Of a stretch of DNA of 41,156 nt, positions 11,499-19,357 are shown in pieces; the first letter of the stretch is position 1; every line of letters begins with the position of its first letter. Both the position numbers and the translations under genes were made by a program. The DNA is from a virus: IMG/VR virus record IMGVR_UViG_3300047496_000102, positions 1 to 41,156 of that record. The stretch is one strand, 5' to 3'. The notes beneath the pieces are model-generated. The model was not told where the DNA came from and searched no databases. It saw only the letters and a list, made by a program, of their open reading frames with translations.

Positions 11499-11654
11499 AT
11501 GGGAAATCTTTTACTCGGCATCTGGTTAATCTTGTTCGGACTCAATCTCGCAAGCGTTATCGCCATCTCAGCAACGTTCTTAGGTATCGCAGCGATTGTC
11601 GTTGGTATCGTTATCTTAGTTGAAGGACGTTCAGTAATCACCACGAGAATCTGA
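11499..11654 (+). CDS. Two-helix small membrane protein B (51 aa)
   Basis: MGNLLLGIWLILFGLNLASV, second TM about 28-42, tail EGRSVITTRI. Paralogue of the protein at 10209: same length, same GIWLIL motif and the same VIT ending. AGGAGG SD. TATACT -10 lies upstream. Confidence 0.7.
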   Translation: MGNLLLGIWLILFGLNLASVIAISATFLGIAAIVVGIVILVEGRSVITTRI

Positions 11655-11779
11655 TGTGTCTCTATTGCAATGCGAGGACCAGCAAAGACAACATTCATGG
11701 AGAGTTCTGTGATGACCTTTGTTATGACCTGCACTTAAAATCCTTCTTGAGAATCGAGCCACATGCCACGCCTCTCTAA
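11654..11779 (+). CDS. Cys-rich mini-protein (41 aa)
   Basis: MCLYCNARTSKDNIHGEFCD followed by DLCYDLHLK: CxxC and CxxxC pairs make a treble-clef-like zinc site. It starts in the stop of the membrane gene (TGATG) and overlaps the next gene by 17 nt. Confidence 0.5.
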   Translation: MCLYCNARTSKDNIHGEFCDDLCYDLHLKSFLRIEPHATPL

Positions 11780-12134
11780 AAACGCACAGCGGGAAAAGCA
11801 CGATGATACATTCGTGGAAGTCCTAGCACAGACAAATAGCCCTGTGACCGCTATACGAGCCGCAGAACCGGCTTTAGCGGACAGACCCGACTACGCACGC
11901 CTCAAAGCCCATAGATTAAAGAACAGGCCTGATATTAAGGCTAAAATTGATAAGAAACTAGAACAAAATGCCAAATTAGCATTGAAACAACTACCAAAAC
12001 TGATAACAAGCGATAATGAGCAAATAGCCACTACAAATGTCTGGAAAACCATAGAACACAACATTGGGACGCCCGTAAAACGGAACATAAATGTCAACGC
12101 TACAGCCACAATAGAAGATGCACTGTTCGATTAG
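11763..12134 (+). CDS. Putative terminase small subunit
   Basis: 123 aa. It has an N-terminal HTH-like segment (FVEVLAQTNSPVTAIRAAEP ... YARLKAHRLKNRPDIKAKID), a long helix (KLEQNAKLALKQLPKLI), then an extended C-terminus ending NATATIEDALFD. This DNA-binding helix, oligomerisation helix and flexible tail plan is that of phage TerS proteins, and it is 1.2 kb before TerL. TerS recognises the packaging site, which often lies in or next to this gene. Confidence 0.65.
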   Translation: MPRLSKNAQREKHDDTFVEVLAQTNSPVTAIRAAEPALADRPDYARLKAHRLKNRPDIKAKIDKKLEQNAKLALKQLPKLITSDNEQIATTNVWKTIEHNIGTPVKRNINVNATATIEDALFD

Positions 12135-12167
12135 TCTAATCTGTTAAAAGCCCGAAAAGTAAGAACT

Positions 12168-12173
12168 TATAAT
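12168..12173 (+). promoter_or_regulatory. Promoter -10 box for the candidate large RNA
   Basis: Perfect TATAAT. The -35 is only TTAAAA at 18 nt. Predicted start about 12180, after which the pairing-rich region begins. Confidence 0.4.
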
Positions 12174-12179
12174 GGGTAA

Positions 12180-12554
12180 CACCGAGTTAGCAAAGACGTA
12201 CGCAGAGTAGTGGAACTATAGGGGAATCGCCTAGTTACTACCTAAGTAGAAGACTACAAACATTATTACTGACTAACAGGTACGTCTACAATAGTAACTG
12301 AAATACAGGCCTTATCTGTTACACCCCTATTAATTAAGCATATGTACACACACCTATAGAGTCGTACATTACTCATTGTGCGACGTACTATAACAGGGGT
12401 CAACATATGCTAAACATACAGATACCACTACATATAGCGTATACCTATGCATACACACGTACACACTCACCTGCATCACACCATCCGTAGTACCTAAGAA
12501 CTAACGTATTACCCCTGTGGGGGCGGTGCGTTGGCCAGCCAACGGGGTATTTTT
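12180..12554 (+). ncRNA. Candidate large structured RNA (about 375 nt)
   Basis: Bounded by a TATAAT and a terminator. Perfect pairs: AGACGTAC (12194-12201) with GTACGTCT (12280-12287). Inside these are a hairpin GTAGT..AACTA/TAGTT-ACTAC (12207-12241) and GTAG-AAGA-CTAC (12246-12257). Other pairs are TAACAG (12274) with CTGTTA (12316), ACCCCT (12323) with AGGGGT (12395), AGCATATGT (12337) with ACATATGCT (12404), and GTCG/CGAC (12361-12384). Some are mutually exclusive. No coding signal. Could instead be a packaging-site region; DNA palindromes and RNA stems cannot be separated by eye. Confidence 0.5.
12510..12554 (+). terminator. Rho-independent terminator
   Basis: Outer TACCCC (12510-12515) pairs with GGGGTA (12544-12549). 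The inner CGTTGGC-CA-GCCAACG is a perfect 7-bp stem, and TTTTT follows. It ends the candidate RNA and shields the downstream leaderless promoter. Confidence 0.75.
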
Positions 12555-12580
12555 CTTGGCGCGTGGAACGTAGTGAACCT

Positions 12581-12592
12581 ATCCTTAAGGAT
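12581..12592. repeat. 12-bp perfect palindrome
   Basis: ATCCTTAAGGAT, 32 bp upstream of the -35 of the next promoter: a possible operator for that gene. Confidence 0.4.
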
Positions 12593-12623
12593 TTATTATA
12601 ATGTGGGGTAACTGTATCTGTTA

Positions 12624-12652
12624 TTGACATGTTCCTAATAATTTGATACACT
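12624..12652 (+). promoter_or_regulatory. Promoter giving a leaderless mRNA
   Basis: TTGACA 12624-12629, 17-nt spacer, TACACT 12647-12652, then six bases to ATG 12659. The clearest example of the leaderless pattern. Confidence 0.75.
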
Positions 12653-12658
12653 TAAAAT

Positions 12659-13132
12659 ATGATAAATAAATGCGAAGTATGCCAGATAGAGTTCGAGAGT
12701 AAAAGAAGCGCTAGAACCTGTTCCCCAAAATGTCGTAAAGACTTGTCACGGATAGTTTCTGTCACACATAATGTCACACTTAATGAACCAACTGTCACAC
12801 ATAAATTTAAATTCACTATTAAACGTAATAACCAAGATGACCAACCAAATCCAGTTAGAGAAGCTTTATATTGGTATGATGTTCCGTTAGCAGCCGTGCC
12901 CGTTAAGCAGAAAGGCTGGCCGGATGTACCAATTTTCCCAGCTGTAGGCAAGGAACCGGAGACATTTATGAATGGCAGACAGTACTTTCTCTGGTGGAAG
13001 AATGATTTTAAAGTAAACGAAGACCCCGAAAAAGGTGAACTGGGAATGCCTGTAATCCACAATCCATTTCCAACTTATGACAATGTACGATATGAAATGG
13101 GCGGAGAGACCTCTAAACGTTGGGGATCTTAA
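12659..13132 (+). CDS. Zinc-finger protein upstream of terminase (157 aa)
   Basis: N-terminal CEVCQIEFESKRSARTC, then SPKCRKDLSR: a CxxC...CxxxC zinc finger of the FCS/MYM-like kind. The rest is Trp/Pro-rich (YWYDVPLAAVPVKQKGWPDV; FLWWKNDFKVN) with no recognised fold. Position between TerS and TerL suggests a role in packaging or late regulation; the zinc domain may bind DNA. Leaderless, no SD. Confidence 0.65.
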   Translation: MINKCEVCQIEFESKRSARTCSPKCRKDLSRIVSVTHNVTLNEPTVTHKFKFTIKRNNQDDQPNPVREALYWYDVPLAAVPVKQKGWPDVPIFPAVGKEPETFMNGRQYFLWWKNDFKVNEDPEKGELGMPVIHNPFPTYDNVRYEMGGETSKRWGS

Positions 13133-13256
13133 AGACTGGGATGGTGTTTACGACAGTAGGGTGAGCCGTCAAATTTGTGTCTCCCATATCGGTGGCATGA
13201 AGAATCAGTGCACTGATGATGGAAATAAACAGCGAATATGCCAAAAAATATCGTGA
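13092..13256 (+). CDS. Possible overlapping 54-aa ORF
   Basis: MKWAERPLNVGDLKDWDGVY and onward, overlapping the end of the zinc gene by 41 nt in another frame. Composition is protein-like (LKDWDGVYDSRVSRQICVS) and it fills an otherwise empty gap, but the SD (GTACGA) is poor. It could be the remnant of a longer gene. Confidence 0.35.
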   Translation: MKWAERPLNVGDLKDWDGVYDSRVSRQICVSHIGGMKNQCTDDGNKQRICQKIS

Positions 13257-13275
13257 TATCACTGAAGAAGCCTGA

Positions 13276-13343
13276 CCACCACAGATACCAATAGCCGTCA
13301 GGGTTAGATAGACCGGTAACCAAGAGTAGCAAGTGCATGGTGG
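13276..13343 (+). promoter_or_regulatory. Inverted repeat CCACCA/TGGTGG preceding the terL promoter
   Basis: CCACCA at about 13277-13282 is the reverse complement of TGGTGG ending at 13343, which also supplies the TGG of the extended -10 of the next promoter. GGTT/AACC lies inside. Possible operator or hairpin; weak. Confidence 0.25.
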
Positions 13344-13349
13344 TATGAT
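13341..13349 (+). promoter_or_regulatory. Extended -10 promoter of terL (leaderless)
   Basis: TGG-TATGAT (13341-13349) then six bases to the GTG at 13356. No -35 match, as expected of extended -10 promoters. Confidence 0.6.
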
Positions 13350-13355
13350 ATAACC

Positions 13356-15047
13356 GTGGATAAAGAAACTCAATTACAGAAAATAAAAGCCATAGCCGGA
13401 GACTTTTATAAATTCGCAGAGGTTAATTTAAAAATCCGTACCAAGGCCGGTATGATTGTTTCGTTAGATATCACCAAAAAACCAGCCCAAGTGGAAATGG
13501 TGGAGAAGGTTGTCAAAAAACTGATGAACGATGAGCCTATTCGGTTTATCATCCTTAAATCCCGACAGCAGGGCATCTCGACAATCACTGAAGCGCTTAT
13601 TTACTGGTGGACCACCACTCATAAAGGCCAACAAAGTAAAGTCATCGCCCACAACGCCGATACGAGTCTTTATCTTTACGAGATGTTCCGTACCTATTAC
13701 GAACAGTCAAACCCGATTTTCCAGCCCACCGCCAAATACAATACCCGAGACGGACTTGTTTTCGACAACGAGCAAGAACCAGATAAAGGGCTGAAATGCC
13801 GGATTGATACCGCGACTGCCGAGAATGCCGGAACAGGACGAGGCCAGACTATCCAGTGGTTACACGGTTCTGAGGTTGCCCTTTGGCCTAAGGGACAGGA
13901 GATTGTCGCCGGACTTATGCAGGCAGTCCCGATGATACCCAACACCGCTGTCTTTTTAGAGAGCACCGCCAACGGCATCGGAGACTACTTTCATACCACC
14001 TGGCAAGCGGCCAAACGGGGGGAGTCGGCTTTCGAGCCTATCTTTTTCCCATGGACTATTGACCCCGACTGCTATATCGAACCTCCTAAGTTCTTCAAAT
14101 TAAACGCCGAAGAAAAGAAACTGAAGAAGGAATATAATCTCAGCTTAGGACAAATCTACTGGAGACGAAAAAAACTCTTAGAGTTTGTTGGAGACGAGAA
14201 ACGGTTCTACCAAGAGTACCCACTAACTGACACCGAAGCCTTCTTAGCCAGCGGTACCCCAAGATTTGATACGAAGAAACTCGCCGAGATGGAAACCAAG
14301 TGTTACGACGGACAGACCTACGAATTAATTGAGAGGCCAAATAAACAATCGAAACTACCTGAAATTGTGCCTAAAGTTTTAGAAGGTGCGCCACTTAAAG
14401 TCTGGCTTAAACCGCAAGAAGGACATGAATATGTCATTGGCGCTGACGTCGCCGAAGGTATTGAGGAAGATTACTCGGTCGCTAGTGTGATGGACAGAGG
14501 AACTCACACAACTGTGGCTAGATTCAGGGGCGATTTAGAACCATCAGACTTCGGAGAGTATCTTTCAATTCTAGGCAAGTGGTATAACCAAGCGCTTATT
14601 GGTTGTGAGATAAATAACCACGGCCTGACTACTGTTCAGAGACTCCGAGATGTTGGGTATAGTAATCTCTATCGGAGAGAAATGGGCATAGACGAAAGGT
14701 ATGAAGAATATACTTCTAAGCTCGGTTGGCGCACTGACGTCCGAACTAAACCATTGATGATAGATGGACTAAGCGAAGCGATATCGACTAATCAAATCAT
14801 TGACTACGACCTCATCTTTATCCGAGAGTGTATGACCTACGTCCGAGACCAGCGAGGACGAACCAATGCCCAGCTCGGCCAACATGACGATACTGTCATC
14901 TCTGTAGCAATCGCCCTCCAATTATTCGAATGGAACCCGATTAATGAGCGAAAATTCAGTGTGAAAAGTAAATTCCCGTCCCAATATATGAATGCCCGGA
15001 GGAAAAATAAAGCCTTACTAAAAAAACGCACATTAGTAAATAGATAA
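13356..15047 (+). CDS. terL: Terminase large subunit
   Basis: 563 aa from GTG. N-terminal ATPase: Walker A-like ILKSRQQGIS at about 66-75, an adenine-binding/Q-like region, Walker B followed by HGSEVALWP, and coupling motif AVFLESTANG. C-terminal RNase H-like nuclease: YVIGADVAEGIEEDYS, IGCEINNHG and QHDDTVISVAIAL supply the acidic metal ligands. It pumps DNA into the prohead with the portal and cuts it. Start chosen because the leaderless -10 is six bases upstream and no SD exists. Confidence 0.93.
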   Translation: MDKETQLQKIKAIAGDFYKFAEVNLKIRTKAGMIVSLDITKKPAQVEMVEKVVKKLMNDEPIRFIILKSRQQGISTITEALIYWWTTTHKGQQSKVIAHNADTSLYLYEMFRTYYEQSNPIFQPTAKYNTRDGLVFDNEQEPDKGLKCRIDTATAENAGTGRGQTIQWLHGSEVALWPKGQEIVAGLMQAVPMIPNTAVFLESTANGIGDYFHTTWQAAKRGESAFEPIFFPWTIDPDCYIEPPKFFKLNAEEKKLKKEYNLSLGQIYWRRKKLLEFVGDEKRFYQEYPLTDTEAFLASGTPRFDTKKLAEMETKCYDGQTYELIERPNKQSKLPEIVPKVLEGAPLKVWLKPQEGHEYVIGADVAEGIEEDYSVASVMDRGTHTTVARFRGDLEPSDFGEYLSILGKWYNQALIGCEINNHGLTTVQRLRDVGYSNLYRREMGIDERYEEYTSKLGWRTDVRTKPLMIDGLSEAISTNQIIDYDLIFIRECMTYVRDQRGRTNAQLGQHDDTVISVAIALQLFEWNPINERKFSVKSKFPSQYMNARRKNKALLKKRTLVNR

Positions 15048-15055
15048 TTTTATAG

Positions 15056-15061
15056 TACAAT
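15056..15061 (+). promoter_or_regulatory. Leaderless -10 of the portal gene
   Basis: TACAAT six bases before ATG 15068, with TTAGTA at -35 (17-nt spacing). No SD. Confidence 0.55.
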
Positions 15062-15067
15062 TCCCTT

Positions 15068-17080
15068 ATGGCTAAAGCTCCTATCCAAACTGAAAACCAA
15101 TCACCTCCAGAAGCAGATAATCCGCCGGACTCGACATTCGATAAAGTGATGAAGGGTTTCCGAGATTCAAGAAACTACACGAAGTCAGGTTTCTGGGACA
15201 CTTGGGAAGCAAGTTGGAAACTTTATAATAACCAGAGAGTGAGTATTGGTTACGACGGCTTTGCGGATACGTTTATCCCGGAGACTTACACGGAAATTAA
15301 CGGAATCAAGGCCCATCTCGTGAATGGAAATTTAGAAATCGAATTTCTGCCGACAAGCCCTGACCAATCTGGAGACCCGGCTACACTCCAGTCAGCTTTT
15401 GATTACGCATGGTACAAAGATTATATGGACCAGAAACTCGATAGTACTATCACTGAATATCTGGTAGCCGGGAATTGTTACATATGGAGCTACCCCGGAG
15501 AAGATGGCTTTCCCTGCCAGCGTGTAGTAAGCGCCAAAGACTGTTTCTTCGACCCGATGATTACTGATTATAATGATTTAAACGACTGGGGTTATGGAGG
15601 CTATCGCTATATCACGACGCTGGATGACTTGAAAGCGGCTAACGTTGTAAACGGAAATTATGATAGTACCCAAGAAGAAGCGGGAGATAATGTCAAAACA
15701 AAATCACGCTATAAGAACCTTGACCAGGTGGGAACATTCGCTGAAGATAATGACGACCCCACCGCTAAACAGGACAGGGAAGAGATGCTAGCAGACGCGG
15801 TCCTCGATGACAACGAAGGCCAAGTAGAATGTATTGTGTATTACGACAAAGAAAAAATGGTTACGATTGCCAATCGAAGTGTGGTTATTGAAGAAGTAGA
15901 CACTCCCTTCCAGAGGAAAGCAAAGACTATAGAATCCGCTGATGACCAAGGGCAGCCGGTTAGTTTTGAAATGCCGGAAATTAAGTCATTCATTCCGGTC
16001 GCTCCATTCAGGGATTTGGTAGATAACAATTTGTGGTATGCACGTGGAGATGTAGAGATTATCGGCCCATCCCAGGAACGCTTAAATGATGTCAGAGCTC
16101 AAAAATTCGATAACTTAACCTATCAGTTAAACCGAATGTGGGCTTTAGACCCGAACTTTGCTCAGAAATTAGATGAAATTCAATCTGTCCCGGGTGCTGT
16201 ATTTACGATTCCTCCTGGTGCTTTAGAACAGATTCAAACCCAGCCTATCGGAGCTGACGCGGACAACGAAGTAGGGATGTTAAAGGCAGAGATGCAAGCC
16301 GCTACCGGTTCAAACGAAGCATTCTCTGGCACTATTAACACTACCGGCAGACAATCCGCATACCAGGTCAACCAGAATCTCGTTGCACTAGGTGCCCGTT
16401 TCCAAGTTAAGGCGAAGAACCTCCAAAATGAGGGTCTACGAATTCTCGCTACGAATATGTGGAAGATTATGCAGCTATTTATCACAAAAGAAACGCCAAT
16501 TAGGGTGAATGGAACGAACGGCACAAGCTGGAGTGCTTATAACCCTGGCCTTTTCTTGGGTGAATGGGATGTACAGATAAAATTAGGCTCAATCGCCGAC
16601 ACAATCAAGGAAACCCAGCGCCAGCAAGCCATGCAGTTCTACTTACTTGCTTCTAAACAGTCCTTTGTTGACCAGCAGGGTCTCTTTATTCAGACTGCAC
16701 CTCAAATATTCCCTGAGATTACTAAGAACTCGGCCAAAAGTCTTATTATGCCTCCGCAACCCCCACAGCAACCTCCGACTGTTGCCGCAAGCCTCGCGAG
16801 CTCACTACAGTTTGAAGACCTTTATCCCGATGAACAGTCTGAAGTCCTTTCTGACCTTGGTATTCAGCCTTCGCCACTTCGTGAGGAACAAACCGGTATC
16901 AATGCTTCCCCTCAAAATCCCGATGTCGTTGCAGCTAACCATGCTGCTTTAAATGCCGGAAACCCAGGAGCCCCGGGTGGTAACCAGGCATTTGAACAAG
17001 CGGGTATGCAAACAGCGGGTAGCCCACCTGTCGGTGCTCCAACTAGCGGGACTGCTAATATTCCAAAGGTTCCGTCATAA
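15068..17080 (+). CDS. P22-like portal protein
   Basis: 670 aa, within the size range of P22-like portals (about 600-725). N-terminal helical wing (KVMKGFRDSRNYTKSGFWDT; WKLYNNQR), then IPETYTEINGIKAHLVNG, then YLVAGNCYIWSYPGEDGF, a long variable central region, and NAFSGTINTTGRQSAYQ-like stem residues. C-terminal 100 residues are Pro/Gln-rich. It forms the dodecameric DNA channel at the capsid vertex. Overlaps the next gene by TAATG. Confidence 0.85.
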   Translation: MAKAPIQTENQSPPEADNPPDSTFDKVMKGFRDSRNYTKSGFWDTWEASWKLYNNQRVSIGYDGFADTFIPETYTEINGIKAHLVNGNLEIEFLPTSPDQSGDPATLQSAFDYAWYKDYMDQKLDSTITEYLVAGNCYIWSYPGEDGFPCQRVVSAKDCFFDPMITDYNDLNDWGYGGYRYITTLDDLKAANVVNGNYDSTQEEAGDNVKTKSRYKNLDQVGTFAEDNDDPTAKQDREEMLADAVLDDNEGQVECIVYYDKEKMVTIANRSVVIEEVDTPFQRKAKTIESADDQGQPVSFEMPEIKSFIPVAPFRDLVDNNLWYARGDVEIIGPSQERLNDVRAQKFDNLTYQLNRMWALDPNFAQKLDEIQSVPGAVFTIPPGALEQIQTQPIGADADNEVGMLKAEMQAATGSNEAFSGTINTTGRQSAYQVNQNLVALGARFQVKAKNLQNEGLRILATNMWKIMQLFITKETPIRVNGTNGTSWSAYNPGLFLGEWDVQIKLGSIADTIKETQRQQAMQFYLLASKQSFVDQQGLFIQTAPQIFPEITKNSAKSLIMPPQPPQQPPTVAASLASSLQFEDLYPDEQSEVLSDLGIQPSPLREEQTGINASPQNPDVVAANHAALNAGNPGAPGGNQAFEQAGMQTAGSPPVGAPTSGTANIPKVPS

Positions 17081-17322
17081 TGGATAAAGGATTACTTGCT
17101 CAGTATCATGCTTTTCTAACGAATCCTGCCGGGAATGATTTGATAGACCGTTTAAAGATTACCGAAGCTAAGTATCAAATGGAAGGTATGCAGGCTGCAA
17201 CAATCGAATTAAAGGGGATGTCTATGGCTAAAATAGAAGCGACATATGCTATCCGAACCATGCTCGATGATTTGTCGAAGCCTGTTCAGAGTCAGTCCAA
17301 AAGCTCGGCTGGCTCTAAATAG
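17080..17322 (+). CDS. Small head-associated helical protein
   Basis: 80 aa, helical (MDKGLLAQYHAFLTNPAGND; ITEAKYQMEGMQAATIELKG), with a Ser-rich tail. Coupled to the portal gene by TAATG. Its place between portal and scaffold suggests a head-assembly helper. Confidence 0.6.
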   Translation: MDKGLLAQYHAFLTNPAGNDLIDRLKITEAKYQMEGMQAATIELKGMSMAKIEATYAIRTMLDDLSKPVQSQSKSSAGSK

Positions 17323-17334
17323 TTTTTGACAAAG

Positions 17335-17363
17335 GTTAAGATTATGCTTATCATTCCTTTAGA
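17335..17363 (+). promoter_or_regulatory. Promoter of the scaffold/capsid genes
   Basis: TTGACA about 17335-17340, 17-nt spacer, TATCAT, leading to a leader of about 35 nt with AAAGGG before ATG 17403. Unlike neighbouring virion genes, this unit uses an SD. Confidence 0.55.
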
Positions 17364-17402
17364 GCTTTTTGTACTTCTTTAATTTAAATGAAAGGGTAAC
17401 TC

Positions 17403-18122
17403 ATGGATGAAGACACCACAACTTCTGATTCCGTAGATTCCGGCGCTGATGAAGCACAACTGGAAGATACAGATATACAAACAGAGGCGGTTAATCAAGA
17501 TGAAGATACCTCTCAAACCAGCGAATCAGATGATTCTGAATCCTCAAATGAGGACGACTCAGAAGACACTGAACTCAAGGATTGGGCGGCAAAGAAAAAT
17601 CTTCCACTTGATGACCCCCTAAAAATGGCCAAGATGGTTCGTGAAAGCGAGCAGAAACTTGGTAAAAAAGGTCAGCAAGAAGGCCAACTTAAAACTGCGG
17701 TAAGTGCAGCAAACGCATCGAGCGATACTGAAAATTACCAAGCGCTGAAGAATGAAGTAGAAGCCCTGAGTTTCTTCGTTAATCATCCCGAAGCAAAACA
17801 GTTTGAAAGTACGATGGTCAATATATTGGAAGAGAAGCCGTGGTTAGCAAGTGACCTTGAGGTAGTACTCGATGTAGCCAAAGGTCGTTCAACCACAGAT
17901 GCCGCGACAAGACTTGCGGAGAGACAAGCTGGTAGTAAAGAAGCACTCGCACAAGCCGAACAAACCGGACGTGCAGCTCAGCCGCGCGCTAGTGCTACAA
18001 ACTCAGCCAAAGCCTCTAATTCTCGGATTACGATGGATAATGTTGATGACCTTATCGCTAAAAATGGCCACGATTGGTACATGAAAAACAGGGATAAGAT
18101 AAACACAGTACTCGCCGGTTAA
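17403..18122 (+). CDS. Capsid scaffolding protein
   Basis: 239 aa. Residues 1-60 are extremely acidic (EDTTTSDSVDSGADEAQLED). The middle is a charged helical rod and the end basic (WYMKNRDKINTVLAG). Acidic, helical and immediately before the coat gene is the standard scaffold profile. It guides procapsid assembly and leaves before packaging. Confidence 0.8.
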   Translation: MDEDTTTSDSVDSGADEAQLEDTDIQTEAVNQDEDTSQTSESDDSESSNEDDSEDTELKDWAAKKNLPLDDPLKMAKMVRESEQKLGKKGQQEGQLKTAVSAANASSDTENYQALKNEVEALSFFVNHPEAKQFESTMVNILEEKPWLASDLEVVLDVAKGRSTTDAATRLAERQAGSKEALAQAEQTGRAAQPRASATNSAKASNSRITMDNVDDLIAKNGHDWYMKNRDKINTVLAG

Positions 18123-18149
18123 ATATTTTTTTAACTTGGAGATAAAACT

Positions 18150-19025
18150 ATGGCAACTGTTACAGGTGCCTACGGCTCAGGCAATGTCAATATCGGCGTA
18201 ACCGCTGGTAACGTATTCCGCCCGAACGTATGGTCAAACGAAGTCTTGATGTTCGTCAAGGCAAACCTCGTTTTGCTCCCGTTGGTTAAGCACTATGATG
18301 CCGAAGTTCAGGCGTATGGCCAAGCCATCAACATCCCGAACGTCAGCACTATTACCGCTAATCCAAAGGCGCAGAACACTCTGGTTACTCTGAACTACAA
18401 TATTGAAACTCAGACAACCATCACTATTAATCAGCACTACGAATCTTCGTTCCTGTTGGAAGATATTGAGAAAATTCAGTCTAAGTACGATTTACGTACT
18501 GACTACACGCAAGCGGCTGCTTACGCCATTGCTGCAAAGGTAGATAATACCATTGCGCAGTCAATGACAAACGGTTTCACCGCTTACGGCGCATACGGTA
18601 CCGCTCTTAACGACCAGTTGATTCTGTTTGTTAATCGTTACCTCGATGACGCGAAAGCTCCTCAGACTAACCGAAGTTTCGTTGTTACTCCTCAGGGTAA
18701 ACAGGAAATGCTTGCGATTGATAAGTATATCCGTTACGACGCTATCGGTATCGGCGGAGACCAGAACTCCATTAAGAACGGCCAAATCGGTGAGATTTAT
18801 GGTGTTAAGGTCTACATGTCCCAGAACCTTGTTCAGGTGACATCAAGCCCGAACCAGAATAACCACTTGTTCTTCCACACGGAAGCGCTGGCTGTCGCTA
18901 TGCAGGAAAACCCGCGCACGCAGGCTACCTACAAGCAGGAGTACTTAGGTTGGCTCGTAACCGTTGATGTCCTCTTCGGACTCAGCACGTTGCGCCCAAG
19001 CTTCGGCTTCGTGGTAAAATCGTAA
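18150..19025 (+). CDS. Major capsid protein
   Basis: 291 aa. It begins MATVTGAYGSGNVNIGVTAG and has WSNEVLMFVKANLVLLPLVK (N-arm/E-loop region), FVVTPQGKQEMLAIDKYIRY, IYGVKVYMSQNLVQ, and ends LFGLSTLRPSFGFVVKS. This resembles N4-gp56/P22-like coat proteins of HK97 fold. Good SD (GGAG) fits high expression. The stop codon is embedded in a perfect hairpin and followed by a terminator. Confidence 0.88.
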   Translation: MATVTGAYGSGNVNIGVTAGNVFRPNVWSNEVLMFVKANLVLLPLVKHYDAEVQAYGQAINIPNVSTITANPKAQNTLVTLNYNIETQTTITINQHYESSFLLEDIEKIQSKYDLRTDYTQAAAYAIAAKVDNTIAQSMTNGFTAYGAYGTALNDQLILFVNRYLDDAKAPQTNRSFVVTPQGKQEMLAIDKYIRYDAIGIGGDQNSIKNGQIGEIYGVKVYMSQNLVQVTSSPNQNNHLFFHTEALAVAMQENPRTQATYKQEYLGWLVTVDVLFGLSTLRPSFGFVVKS

Positions 19026-19042
19026 AGGTTTGAGAACCTTTA
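19023..19042 (+). terminator. 8-bp hairpin at the coat gene stop codon
   Basis: TAAAGGTT-TGAG-AACCTTTA, beginning on the TAA of the coat gene. Possibly an RNA-stability element protecting the abundant coat mRNA, working with the terminator 10 nt later. Confidence 0.55.
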
Positions 19043-19051
19043 TGGCAAAGC

Positions 19052-19077
19052 GAGCCCTCAATTCTGGGGGCTCTTTT
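19052..19077 (+). terminator. Rho-independent terminator after the coat gene
   Basis: GAGCCC (19052-19057) pairs with GGGCTC (19068-19073), followed by TTTT. Ends the scaffold-coat transcript. Confidence 0.75.
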
Positions 19078-19114
19078 GTTATACTAGGAATGTAATTAAT
19101 ATAAGGAGAATATC

Positions 19115-19357
19115 ATGGCAGTGAATAATGTAGATGAGAACGCAAAAGAATCAAAAACTGTTACCACACCTTATGGTGGCGGTAACACCAATAATCCAGG
19201 CCCAAACGTAAATAGCCCATCAATCCATGACCTTGCTGTACAAAGTGCAGAAGAGACTTACGGTCCTGACGCTCACAACAACCCTAAGTTCGATGACTAC
19301 GTAAAAGACCGCGAAGCTCAGATGCTTGACGCAATTGAGAAAACAAAGAGAATGTAA
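19115..19357 (+). CDS. Small hypothetical virion-region protein (80 aa)
   Basis: Disordered, Asn/Gly/Pro-rich start (VTTPYGGGNTNNPGPNVNSP), acidic helical end. AAGGAG upstream and a TATACT box after the terminator. Possibly a decoration or head-completion protein; not recognised. Confidence 0.55.
   Translation: MAVNNVDENAKESKTVTTPYGGGNTNNPGPNVNSPSIHDLAVQSAEETYGPDAHNNPKFDDYVKDREAQMLDAIEKTKRM

Larger units (their letters stand above)
12135..12658. other. 524-bp region without a gene
   Basis: Between TerS and the next gene there is no credible ORF on either strand. It holds a promoter-like box, many inverted repeats, a rho-independent terminator and the leaderless promoter of the following gene. 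It may also contain the packaging (pac/cos) site because of its position. Confidence 0.7.

Noticed and set aside
12445-12651. Minus-strand 68-aa ORF
   Set aside because: It runs through the terminator stem and the leaderless promoter on the other strand, and has unprotein-like composition.
13216-13275. 19-aa ORF MMEINSEYAKKYRDITEEA
   Set aside because: Too short, no SD, and inside the other frame of a doubtful ORF.
13113-13373. Hydrophobic minus-strand ORF
   Set aside because: Shadow of the plus-strand coding and promoter region; no SD or promoter.
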